From: a bacterium
GTDB lineage: Bacteria; UBA9089; CG2-30-40-21; SBAY01
DNA: 10,980 bases
Direction of reading: 5' to 3'
Assembly: GCA_040757115.1 (NCBI GenBank)
Contig: JBFLYA010000128.1
Span: 1 to 10,980, forward strand
The position numbers were made by a program, and so were the translations under genes. Below the pieces are notes generated by a model. It saw only the letters and a program-made list of their open reading frames with translations, made no database searches and was not told the DNA's origin. Shown in pieces: positions 1 through 5,691 of this stretch (the stretch's first letter is position 1; every line of letters starts with the position of its first letter).

Positions 1-2
1 TT

Positions 3-104
3 ACGCAATTTGGTAATGGACTAAATATAATCAATGAAATCTCAAAAAAGGTTAAAGATATATATAATTCTTTTGACATCGATGTATCAAATCTCTCCCC
101 ATAG
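3..104 (+). CDS. 3' end of an unidentified protein gene, cut by the window edge
   Basis: Reading from base 3, an open frame of 33 codons runs to a TAG at 102-104. The residues end ...VKDIYNSFDIDVSNLSP. The composition (mixed charged and hydrophobic residues, no low-complexity run) looks like the C-terminus of a real protein rather than intergenic noise. The other two plus frames are stopped within the first 25 bases. It is the only gene-like stretch on the plus strand and points towards the repeat-rich gap at 105-446. I do not recognise the family from so short a piece. A chance open frame of this length is possible in AT-rich DNA, so the call is tentative. Confidence 0.4.
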   Translation, partial: TQFGNGLNIINEISKKVKDIYNSFDIDVSNLSP

Positions 105-446
105 TTATAACTTTTCGGGAATTTAGGTTATTAGTCAAAACTTTATTCAGAGTGGATAAGTAAAAAAAATCCCAAATCCCAAGCACCAAATCTCAAATAA
201 ACACCAAATTCCACATACCAAAAAGCGAATTAGAGATTAGTGAATTAGAGATTAGATTTTACTAATTCGCTAATTCGCTTAATTCACTAATTCACTAAAT
301 GGAATTTGGAATTTGTGATTTGGAATTTCATAGCCCTATCTATGTCAAATTTCGATTAATAAGTGCTATAATGCGTGTCCATTTGTGACTAATTTCCTTA
401 ATTCTCTGTGAACTCGGTGCCTCTGTGGCTGAATGCTTACACATCT
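105..446. other. Repeat-filled intergenic gap between the partial gene and the PIN toxin gene
   Basis: No gene is supported here. The gap contains the fold-back repeat at about 167-330 and a 34-bp motif at 337-370 that recurs in diverged form at 1755-1789. It also has a GTG/CTCT-rich stretch at about 403-434 that resembles 1367-1397 inside element B (both read roughly CT-CTGTG...GTG...CTGTGG..GAAT). It lies 3' of both flanking genes, which converge on it, so the fold-back could serve transcription termination from either side. Confidence 0.6.
167..330. repeat. Imperfect fold-back (inverted) repeat with internal short tandem units
   Basis: The left arm has a CCAAAT-rich block (about 167-213) followed by two tandem 15-bp units, GAATTAGAGATTAGT at 227-241 and GAATTAGAGATTAGA at 242-256. 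The right arm mirrors these in reverse complement: CTAATTCGCTAATTCGCTTA and AATTCACTAATTCACTA across 262-297, then a GGAATTTGG-rich block at 301-329. The whole could fold into one long imperfect hairpin with a short loop near 257-260. It holds no plausible gene. A similar GATTTTGGGTTTTGGATTTT-type tract appears at about 9551-9577, so this sequence style is dispersed. It is probably a non-autonomous element or fold-back repeat of unknown family. Confidence 0.65.
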
Positions 447-857
447 TTACGATATTAAACTTATTCCCATCATTGGAAAATGACGATCAAACCCAAACGC
501 GTCATGAATGTTATAGCGTTGACACACAACAAAATTGGCACAATCAGTCAATGATAAGAGTGTACTTTCATATTGACGAAATACGGCGATCGATTCTTGA
601 AAAAGGTCGTGATCAATATACACCACGCGTAAAATGCCTGTTTTACTCGTCAAGGTGATAATATCCAGAAATCGAATGGCGATATGATGACTGCTATCAT
701 ACCTTAGTCGAGTCACGGTTTCGTCAAGAACATAATCTGTTGTGAGTAAATAGGCGCGTTGTTGCTTCAACCGGTTATAGAGCCGATTTGCCTCTTTATG
801 ATAGTGATCGTTACTATCGGTTAGAGCAATCCACGCTCCTGTATCGACAAAAATCAT
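447..857 (-). CDS. vapC: PIN-domain ribonuclease toxin (VapC-like)
   Basis: A 136-residue single-domain PIN protein, the usual VapC size. The family's metal-binding acidic residues are all present: D5 in the opening IFVDTGAWIAL strand, E46 in VLDETVTRL, D105 in SLTDCANF, and D124 in the final AFGFDRHF block. In this family the cluster binds Mg2+ or Mn2+ and cleaves RNA, commonly tRNA or rRNA. The start codon at 855-857 overlaps the stop of the upstream gene as ATGA, the typical translationally coupled antitoxin-toxin layout. Together the pair forms a type II toxin-antitoxin module in the cytoplasm. No catalytic residue is missing and no frameshift is seen. The family call is secure; the RNA target cannot be inferred. 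Confidence 0.88.
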   Translation of the reverse strand: MIFVDTGAWIALTDSNDHYHKEANRLYNRLKQQRAYLLTTDYVLDETVTRLRYDSSHHIAIRFLDIITLTSKTGILRVVYIDHDLFQESIAVFRQYESTLLSLTDCANFVVCQRYNIHDAFGFDRHFPMMGISLIS

Positions 858-1081
858 GCTGCACCCCTTGTATATAAAATCTTATTATGATTTACTGAGG
901 CATCCTCCTGATTGGTGTGACATAAGCCAATCATTTGATCAAGCAACGCATAGCCGTCAGTCTCTTCAGTGGGTTCGATCACTTCGATATCCACCCAAAT
1001 TTTCTGTTGTGGCATCGTTTTCACGATATCGATCATGGGAATATATAATCCATCCTCTCGTTTAATTGCTTCAACTTGCAT
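854..1081 (-). CDS. Probable antitoxin partner of the PIN toxin
   Basis: A 75-residue protein whose first 37 residues (MQVEAIKREDGLYIPMIDIV...IWVDIEVIEP) alternate short strands in a way that resembles swapped-hairpin AbrB/MazE-like or DUF2281-type antitoxin N-termini. The rest is charged and probably binds the toxin. The ATG at 1079-1081 has a good ribosome site (GGGAGGT, 7 bases upstream). The TGA at 854-856 overlaps the toxin ATG by 4 bp, which implies coupled translation and supports the pairing. Such antitoxins usually neutralise the toxin and repress their own promoter. The foldback element A begins only 36 bp upstream, so the promoter region has probably been altered by that insertion. 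The antitoxin role rests mainly on context; the DNA-binding fold is a tentative reading. Confidence 0.72.
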   Translation of the reverse strand: MQVEAIKREDGLYIPMIDIVKTMPQQKIWVDIEVIEPTEETDGYALLDQMIGLCHTNQEDASVNHNKILYTRGAA

Positions 1082-1110
1082 AATATCTACCTCCCTCTCG
1101 TATAATATAA

Positions 1111-1140
1111 ATTATGGTAAGCGTTCAGGTGGTGTAACAA
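1111..1140 (-). promoter_or_regulatory. Possible sigma70-type promoter at the element A edge, upstream of the toxin-antitoxin pair
   Basis: On the minus strand, TTGTTA (1135-1140) and CATAAT (1111-1116) are separated by 18 bp. The -35-like hexamer lies inside the end of element A and the -10-like hexamer abuts the element's terminal GTAA. A start around 1103 would leave a leader of about 20 bases before the antitoxin ATG, with the ribosome site in it. This is a pattern match only; AT-rich DNA gives many chance matches. Confidence 0.35.
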
Positions 1141-1577
1141 AAGGAGATGTGGAGATTAAGGAGATAGGGAGATATTATTAAAAAAATTGGTAACTATTCA
1201 CCATTCACAATTTCTTCCCTAAATTTCCTTAATAATGGTGAATGGTGAATTGTCAATTGTGAATTGTGAATTATCACTCTTCACGGTGTCAAGCAAACCT
1301 GGCCCAAGAGTTCGATGCACCGCTATAGCGCATCCAATGACTCTATTCGATAATTCATCAAATTTCACTTCGTGCTCTCCGTACCCTTCGTGGTGAATAG
1401 TTACAAAAATTGAAATTAATAGAAACTAATAGAAATTTATGGAAATTTGTTGTTTTCCCCAATCAATTTCTACCTAATTTCTATAAGTTTCAATCTATTT
1501 CTATTATCTTATCTCCATATCACTCTTATCTCCTTATCCCCTTTCTTACACTTTTGATATATAGCCTGAACGGTTAC
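1117..1577. mobile_element. Fold-back MITE 'element A', copy 1, interrupted by element B
   Basis: The left end starts GTAAGCGTTCAGG at 1117 and the right end finishes CCTGAACGGTTAC at 1577. These are inverted ends with one mismatch over 13 bases. Behind them, arms of roughly 110 bp are imperfect reverse complements of each other (GGAGATTAAGGAGATA against TATCTCC...TATCTCCTTATC; AATAGAAACTAATAGAAAT against ATTTCTATAAGTTTCAATC). Without element B and the duplicated target bases, A would be 238 bp. There is no transposase and no plausible gene. Bases 1117-1189 are identical to 10858-10930, and 1405-1462 match 10923-10980 with one difference. The GTAA termini resemble those of the IS66 family. 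I see no clear target duplication around this copy (AAATTATG on the left, GAAAATTC on the right). Confidence 0.85.
1190..1404. mobile_element. 215-bp MITE 'element B' with perfect ends and target duplication, inserted in element A
   Basis: The ends are perfect 14-bp inverted repeats: GTAACTATTCACCA at 1190-1203 and its reverse complement at 1391-1404. The element is flanked by an exact 8-bp direct repeat, AAAAATTG at 1182-1189 and 1405-1412. The other copy of the host repeat has this octamer once (10923-10930) with nothing inserted, so it preserves the empty site. The interior has no gene. It includes GTGAAT/ATTCAC-rich sequence near the left end and a CGCTATAGCG palindrome near 1321-1330. 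GTAA ends with 8-bp duplications are the signature of the IS66 family, so B is best read as a non-autonomous derivative moved by such a transposase encoded elsewhere. Confidence 0.9.
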
Positions 1578-1604
1578 GAAAATTCTACCTCATCTTTCAT
1601 TTAA

Positions 1605-1634
1605 TGTCCCATAGGGACAATATATCGGTAAATG
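1605..1634 (+). repeat. Short hairpin repeat, copy 1
   Basis: The perfect palindrome TGTCCC-ATA-GGGACA (1605-1619) is followed by ATATATCGGTAAA. With the copies at 1647-1676 and 1695-1726 it defines a dispersed unit: a hairpin plus an ATATCGGTAGAAA-like tail. This copy reads in the plus direction. Confidence 0.75.
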
Positions 1635-1646
1635 GCTTTCCATAAA

Positions 1647-1676
1647 TTTTCTACCAATATATCGTTCCTACGGAAC
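1647..1676 (-). repeat. Short hairpin repeat, copy 2
   Basis: In reverse complement it reads hairpin GTTCC-GTA-GGAAC, then GATATATTGGTAGAAAA. It is the same unit as 1605-1634 but in the opposite orientation. The stem differs (GTTCC against GTCCC) on both sides, so pairing is preserved. Confidence 0.75.
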
Positions 1677-1694
1677 TGATTGATTTGTCTATCT

Positions 1695-1726
1695 ATTTCT
1701 ACCGATATTATGTTCCTAACGGAACA
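1695..1726 (-). repeat. Short hairpin repeat, copy 3
   Basis: In reverse complement it reads hairpin TGTTCC-GTTA-GGAACA, then TAATATCGGTAGAAA. It has the same orientation as copy 2. The loop is one base longer than in the other two copies, while the stem is intact. Confidence 0.75.
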
Positions 1727-1934
1727 ATTATTCTCATGCCTTATTTATGGGTATTATCCTATGTAAACTTCCAGTTAATAACTGCTATATCTTCTTTTTT
1801 GCAGACAATCTCTAATATCCGCATATACCACCACACTCTTAAGGTGTGACTCTAATTCTTGGCTGTTAAAAATGGAAAAATATGGACAGGGAGTTCAACT
1901 TGAACAATTAATTAGAAGGGATGTAAAGTGAGGA
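1727..1934. other. Intergenic remainder downstream of the sulfur operon
   Basis: No convincing gene is present. It includes the motif at 1755-1789, which matches 337-370 at 24 of the last 30 positions in the same orientation. It also has a palindrome CACACTCTTAAGGTGTG (1832-1848), another GTTCAACTTGAAC (1893-1905), and a 19-residue plus-strand open frame at 1872-1931 (MEKYGQGVQLEQLIRRDVK) with no ribosome site. The palindromes lie 3' of the CBS gene, but neither is followed by a U-rich tract on the minus strand, so no intrinsic terminator is claimed. Confidence 0.5.
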
Positions 1935-2306
1935 CTAATTTCCTTCTGCAACCATTTTTATGAAGTCTGTTGAGGTGAAAATACCGAGTGAACTTTTATC
2001 TTTTATGGTGATACGATGGAATTTATTGTCTGACATATACTTAGCCGCGGCTCTTGAATTCATTGTTTTTGCCTCTTCGACGCTAATTATTTTAAATTCT
2101 CTTTGCTCACAGAATTCTTTCAGATTTTGGTCTGACGGCTTATCATGTTCTGTAACTATCCCGAGAGTTTTACCTTCACGGTCAACAACAAACAAACAAC
2201 TTCGATTCAATTCTTTCATCCGTTGAAGGGCAAAATTGACGGTTCTATTCCAATCTACAGTCAGTAACGATTCAAATGTAGCGTAATCTGCGACAAATTT
2301 CTGCAT
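1935..2306 (-). CDS. Stand-alone CBS-pair protein, putative adenosine-nucleotide sensor of the Apr/Qmo operon
   Basis: A 123-residue protein made of one Bateman module and little else. The first CBS half has CLFVVDREGKTLGIVTEHD (residues 37-55) and the second HRITIKDKSSLGIFTSTDF (97-115). Both carry the G-h-x-T-x-x-D signature (G49-D55 and G108-D114) whose Thr and Asp contact phosphate and ribose of bound ATP, ADP, AMP or SAM in this family. No enzymatic or DNA-binding domain, signal peptide or membrane segment is visible. The ATG at 2304-2306 is preferred over one at 2327 because GGGAGGTG sits 5 bases upstream. That ribosome site overlaps the last codons of qmoC, and the gap is 2 bp, implying translational coupling. 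It is the last gene of the operon. A regulatory role in sulfate respiration is inferred from position only. Confidence 0.85.
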   Translation of the reverse strand: MQKFVADYATFESLLTVDWNRTVNFALQRMKELNRSCLFVVDREGKTLGIVTEHDKPSDQNLKEFCEQREFKIISVEEAKTMNSRAAAKYMSDNKFHRITIKDKSSLGIFTSTDFIKMVAEGN

Positions 2307-2308
2307 TT

Positions 2309-3400
2309 TTACACCTCCCGTTGACATTGTTTTGCATAAACCATAGCCGCTGTCCGATAAAGTAAATGAGCGAGTTTAGAATATGGGGCATAGATAAATA
2401 GGTAAAATACACTGACTAAATGGAGAAAGTAAATGGGATAAGCCAGGATGGTTATATTTGCCCATCGCGTAAATTGTGAAAGTATCCCGGTCAGGACAAC
2501 TACGGCAATGACAACAATGAGTGACCAGTCAAAGTAAGACCCTAAACCTGTCTTTTCCTTGTTTTTCAACCGGTTACCAATGACCAATATAATTCCAATA
2601 AGCAATGTGAGAGCACTGATATTGCCAATTATCTTTACTGGACTGAGTAATGGATAAGGGGATTCCTGTTTCAAGATATAGAGATAGAAAACGGCTAAAG
2701 CAGTTGTTATTGCCAGCCCAATAAATCCGTAAAAAACACCAAGATGGGCAATCGACCTGAGTTTGTTCACTTCGCATTTATTAAATCGGTTATGAGTTAA
2801 TATCTCAACAATTGTTGAAATAAGACTGGGAATTAAGCCTATCTTTGCATTTGGTCCAGATATATCTTTCCAATATCTGGTAATTCCCACACCAAAGACT
2901 ATTGCCGCAAATAATGCCACAGGTATAAAAATAGCATCAACATATTCCGTGGGCATAAACTTTGAAAAGATTATCTCGCCGGCAGGGATATTTAGATGAC
3001 CGCTAATTCCTAAAACAGCCAACAACAATATTACTGGAAAGGCAATCAGAAGTGGCACATATTTCACCTGGCTAACCATTTTACCCAAAAATTTTGGAAA
3101 AGAATAATGGGTGATAACCGCTTTGCGGATAGCGGCCATTACCTCACCTGGTTTTGCCCCTCGTGGGCAATAAACCGTACAGTCGCTACACTGGTGGCAA
3201 AGCCAGATATCCGGGTCAGCCAACAATTTATCTTTTAGTCCCCACTGTGCCCAAATCATCTCTTTGCGTGGAAATGGGTTGCCATCAGGGGACAATTTAC
3301 AGGTTACAGAGCAGGTGGCACACTGAAAACATTTTTTTAGAGAATCTCCGCCAGCACAAATTGTCTCGCGGATAAATTTTAAATCAGGTTTAATTAACAT
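2309..3400 (-). CDS. qmoC: QmoC, membrane haem b / Fe-S subunit of the quinone-interacting oxidoreductase
   Basis: A 363-residue fusion of an HdrC-like ferredoxin domain and an HdrE/NarI-like cytochrome b domain, the standard QmoC layout. Two [4Fe-4S] motifs are complete: C24-C27-C30-C34 and C68-C71-C74-C78 (the latter ending CPRG). About six hydrophobic segments follow, near residues 114-134, 153-173, 217-241, 255-275, 291-311 and 318-340. H219 (SIAHLGVFYGF) and H327 (YFLHLVSVFYLF) are likely haem ligands. In characterised Qmo complexes this subunit takes electrons from menaquinol and passes them to QmoA/QmoB. The ATG at 3398-3400 is chosen over that at 3410-3412, since GGAGGG (3405-3410) is placed correctly only for the downstream codon. 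It starts 48 bp after qmoB. A membrane subunit here distinguishes the operon from the qmoAB-hdrBC type. Confidence 0.95.
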   Translation of the reverse strand: MLIKPDLKFIRETICAGGDSLKKCFQCATCSVTCKLSPDGNPFPRKEMIWAQWGLKDKLLADPDIWLCHQCSDCTVYCPRGAKPGEVMAAIRKAVITHYSFPKFLGKMVSQVKYVPLLIAFPVILLLAVLGISGHLNIPAGEIIFSKFMPTEYVDAIFIPVALFAAIVFGVGITRYWKDISGPNAKIGLIPSLISTIVEILTHNRFNKCEVNKLRSIAHLGVFYGFIGLAITTALAVFYLYILKQESPYPLLSPVKIIGNISALTLLIGIILVIGNRLKNKEKTGLGSYFDWSLIVVIAVVVLTGILSQFTRWANITILAYPIYFLHLVSVFYLFIYAPYSKLAHLLYRTAAMVYAKQCQREV

Positions 3401-3448
3401 TTTTCCCTCCATTAATGGTCGGACAAGTCTGACTCGTTTGATGTTAAC

Positions 3449-5686
3449 TTAAAATCCCTTAAATGGATTTGGGCCTACCTTATCAATAGTTGCCATAAAA
3501 TCCTTAAATATTCCTGGTAACAAATCATATTCATTAATTGCAAGTTGAACCATTTTTACCCGGTCAGATTCAAGAGCCAATCTATTTAGCGTTTCCTGAA
3601 CCTTACCGAGCCGATAATTGGCTAATTCACTTCCTTTGACAAAGTGGCATTGATAGTCATCCCCATATTTACAGCCAATAAGAAGAATCCCATCAATTCC
3701 TTTTGATAAGGCATCTGAAATCCAGACAAGGTTAAAAGAACCAAGACATCTCACCGGGATAATCCGAATGAATGGGCTATATTCAAGTCGTTTAACCCCA
3801 GTCATATCCAGAGCCGGGATGGCGTCATTTTCACACATAAAGGCAAGCACTCGTGGTTTATTTTCAAATTCATCCGGCACGCTCACGGCTTTAAATATAG
3901 ATGAGATAATGTCAATCGAATAATTTTTAAAATTGATTATCCTTTCCGGACAGGCACCCATACAGGTCCCGCATCTTCGACATCGAGTAATATTTGGTAA
4001 AGGATTGAATTTCTCATCCTCATTAATTGCTCCAAACGGACATTCATCCGTGCATCTTTTACACTGGGTGCATCTTTGCATAAAAAAGTCGGGATAACTG
4101 CGGTCACTAACCCTTGGGTGAACTGCTTCGCCTTTACTGATTAATTCGATACATTGAATTGCCTTCAACGCCGCTCCACTTGCATCCTCTATACAGGCGG
4201 CAATATCCATTGGCTGACGCACACATCCTGCCGCATATATGCCCGTTCTCCGCGTCTCATAAGGAAAACAAATAAAATGTGAATCCGGAAAACCATACTT
4301 TAATTGGGGCAATTCCGGTCCTTGCCGATAGTCCAGATTCAGAATATCTGATTTAATGATGGGGTCTTGAGGCAGAGTTGGTTCTTCTTTTTTACAGGCT
4401 TCTTCCTGGCATTCTATCGTCTCTTTTTTTATCAGCCTTTCAATTGCGGTTGTTGGCACCATTCCTGTTGCCAGAACAACTAAATCGGCTTCAATAACCA
4501 TATCTTCGCCCAGCAATGTATCTTTAATCGTGATTGTTAGATTATTCCCATCTATAACTTCTACCCCAACGACCTCTCCTTTAGTTAAAAAAACGCCTTC
4601 ATCTTCTTGAGCCTTGATGTAAAAATCCTCATAAAGTCCCATTGTCCGCATATCCTTGTAAAATATGTAAGCCATTGCCTCCCGGTTTTGTTGCCGAACA
4701 TAGAGGGCTTGTTTAAGAGAGGTCATACAGCAATAGGTCGAACAATACGGCAGACGCTCTTTATCCCGCGAACCAGCACATTGAATAAAGGCAACATTTT
4801 TCGCCGGTTGACCATCTGACGGTCTGGTAATCAAACCCTTTTTAGCCAATTCCTCCATCTGAACATTGGTAATCACATTTGGCGATTTGCCAAAACCAAG
4901 ATATTCAAGTCCACTGGCATCATAAGGCTGGAATCCAGCGGCTAAAACTATTGCCCCAACCCGAAATTGGTTTGTCTTTTCATTTTGATTCACAGTAACA
5001 TCAAATAAACCAGGACCACCGGCAATCTTTTCTATTTTTGTCTCGGTATAAACCTTGATTCTCTGATTGGCAGAAATCTCTTTAATCATTTCGAGATGAA
5101 TTGGTATTTGAAGTTCCTGATATGGGGATTGGATAGGAAATTGTTTATGAAGTTTAGTCAGGAAACCACCCAGGTCTTTTTCTTTTTCAACTAAAATTAC
5201 TGTTTGACCTGCTTTTGCAGATTCAAGAGCCGCCGTCATCCCGGTTATACCACCACCAACGACTAAAATATCCCGACTTATCTCTGTTTCAGGTTGATAT
5301 GGGTCTAACAATTCTGTTTTTTGAGCCTTAACAATGCCCATTTTGAGATAATCTTCAGCCATCATTTGAGTATCTGGTTGATTTGGTGGCTGACACCAGA
5401 TAACCTGTTCCCGCAGGTTGACCCGCTCCATAATTTTATCGGTATCAAACGCAAATACATCCTGGTTGACCCGTGGAGAGCAACCCGCAATAACAATAGT
5501 ATTTATTCCATTCCCCTGGCAATCCTGATTAATTAATGCCAGACCATCTTGACTGCATAAGCTATGATGGGTTTTACAAACAGGGGTTTTGTATTCATTA
5601 ATTGCGACATTTGATAGTTTTTCCAGGTCAATAGCTTCACCAATACCACAACCTGAACACAAGTAAACACCTAATTTCTTTTCCAT
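3449..5686 (-). CDS. qmoB: QmoB, HdrA-like flavin/Fe-S subunit with C-terminal MvhD-like domain
   Basis: A 745-residue protein. Order of domains: an N-terminal HdrA-type cysteine region (C10, C13, C37, C44), an FAD-binding fold starting at GGGITG (144-149), the HdrA signature CAGSRD...PYCSTYCC (303-320), a long YRQGPELP...FPYETRR segment (453-480) ahead of the FAD-closing GIYAAGC (482-488), two [4Fe-4S] motifs (C539-C542-C545-C549 and C569-C572-C575-C579), and an MvhD-like domain from about 612 (C618, C647, C672, C680). It is a cytoplasm-facing partner of QmoA and passes electrons towards AprBA; its HdrA/MvhD make-up underlies proposals that Qmo may couple a second electron donor by confurcation. 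It begins 5 bp after qmoA, with its AAAGGA ribosome site in the qmoA tail. It is full length with no disruption. Confidence 0.96.
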   Translation of the reverse strand: MEKKLGVYLCSGCGIGEAIDLEKLSNVAINEYKTPVCKTHHSLCSQDGLALINQDCQGNGINTIVIAGCSPRVNQDVFAFDTDKIMERVNLREQVIWCQPPNQPDTQMMAEDYLKMGIVKAQKTELLDPYQPETEISRDILVVGGGITGMTAALESAKAGQTVILVEKEKDLGGFLTKLHKQFPIQSPYQELQIPIHLEMIKEISANQRIKVYTETKIEKIAGGPGLFDVTVNQNEKTNQFRVGAIVLAAGFQPYDASGLEYLGFGKSPNVITNVQMEELAKKGLITRPSDGQPAKNVAFIQCAGSRDKERLPYCSTYCCMTSLKQALYVRQQNREAMAYIFYKDMRTMGLYEDFYIKAQEDEGVFLTKGEVVGVEVIDGNNLTITIKDTLLGEDMVIEADLVVLATGMVPTTAIERLIKKETIECQEEACKKEEPTLPQDPIIKSDILNLDYRQGPELPQLKYGFPDSHFICFPYETRRTGIYAAGCVRQPMDIAACIEDASGAALKAIQCIELISKGEAVHPRVSDRSYPDFFMQRCTQCKRCTDECPFGAINEDEKFNPLPNITRCRRCGTCMGACPERIINFKNYSIDIISSIFKAVSVPDEFENKPRVLAFMCENDAIPALDMTGVKRLEYSPFIRIIPVRCLGSFNLVWISDALSKGIDGILLIGCKYGDDYQCHFVKGSELANYRLGKVQETLNRLALESDRVKMVQLAINEYDLLPGIFKDFMATIDKVGPNPFKGF

Positions 5687-5691
5687 AAATC

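Noticed and set aside
227-297. Possible CRISPR-like or minisatellite array
   Set aside because: There are only two tandem 15-bp units per arm with no spacers between them, and the arms are inverted relative to each other. It fits a fold-back repeat, not an array.
425-658. 77-codon plus-strand open frame
   Set aside because: It is antisense to the PIN toxin gene, which has all catalytic residues and a coupled antitoxin. It is a shadow frame.
1109-1585. Target-site duplication for element A copy 1
   Set aside because: The 8 bases on the left (AAATTATG) and right (GAAAATTC) do not match beyond general A/T content, so no duplication is claimed.
1410-1604. 64-codon plus-strand open frame with hydrophobic residues
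   Set aside because: It lies across the arms and right end of fold-back element A and ends in the next repeat. It has no ribosome site, and the frame exists only because the arms are A/T-rich.
1832-1848. Palindrome CACACTCTTAAGGTGTG as terminator for the sulfur operon
   Set aside because: On the minus strand the bases after the stem are mixed, with no U-tract, and it lies almost 90 bp past the CBS stop. An intrinsic terminator cannot be supported.
1872-1931. 19-residue plus-strand peptide MEKYGQGVQLEQLIRRDVK
   Set aside because: It looks protein-like and could be a gene relic, but it has no ribosome site, is very short, and I cannot assign it to a family.
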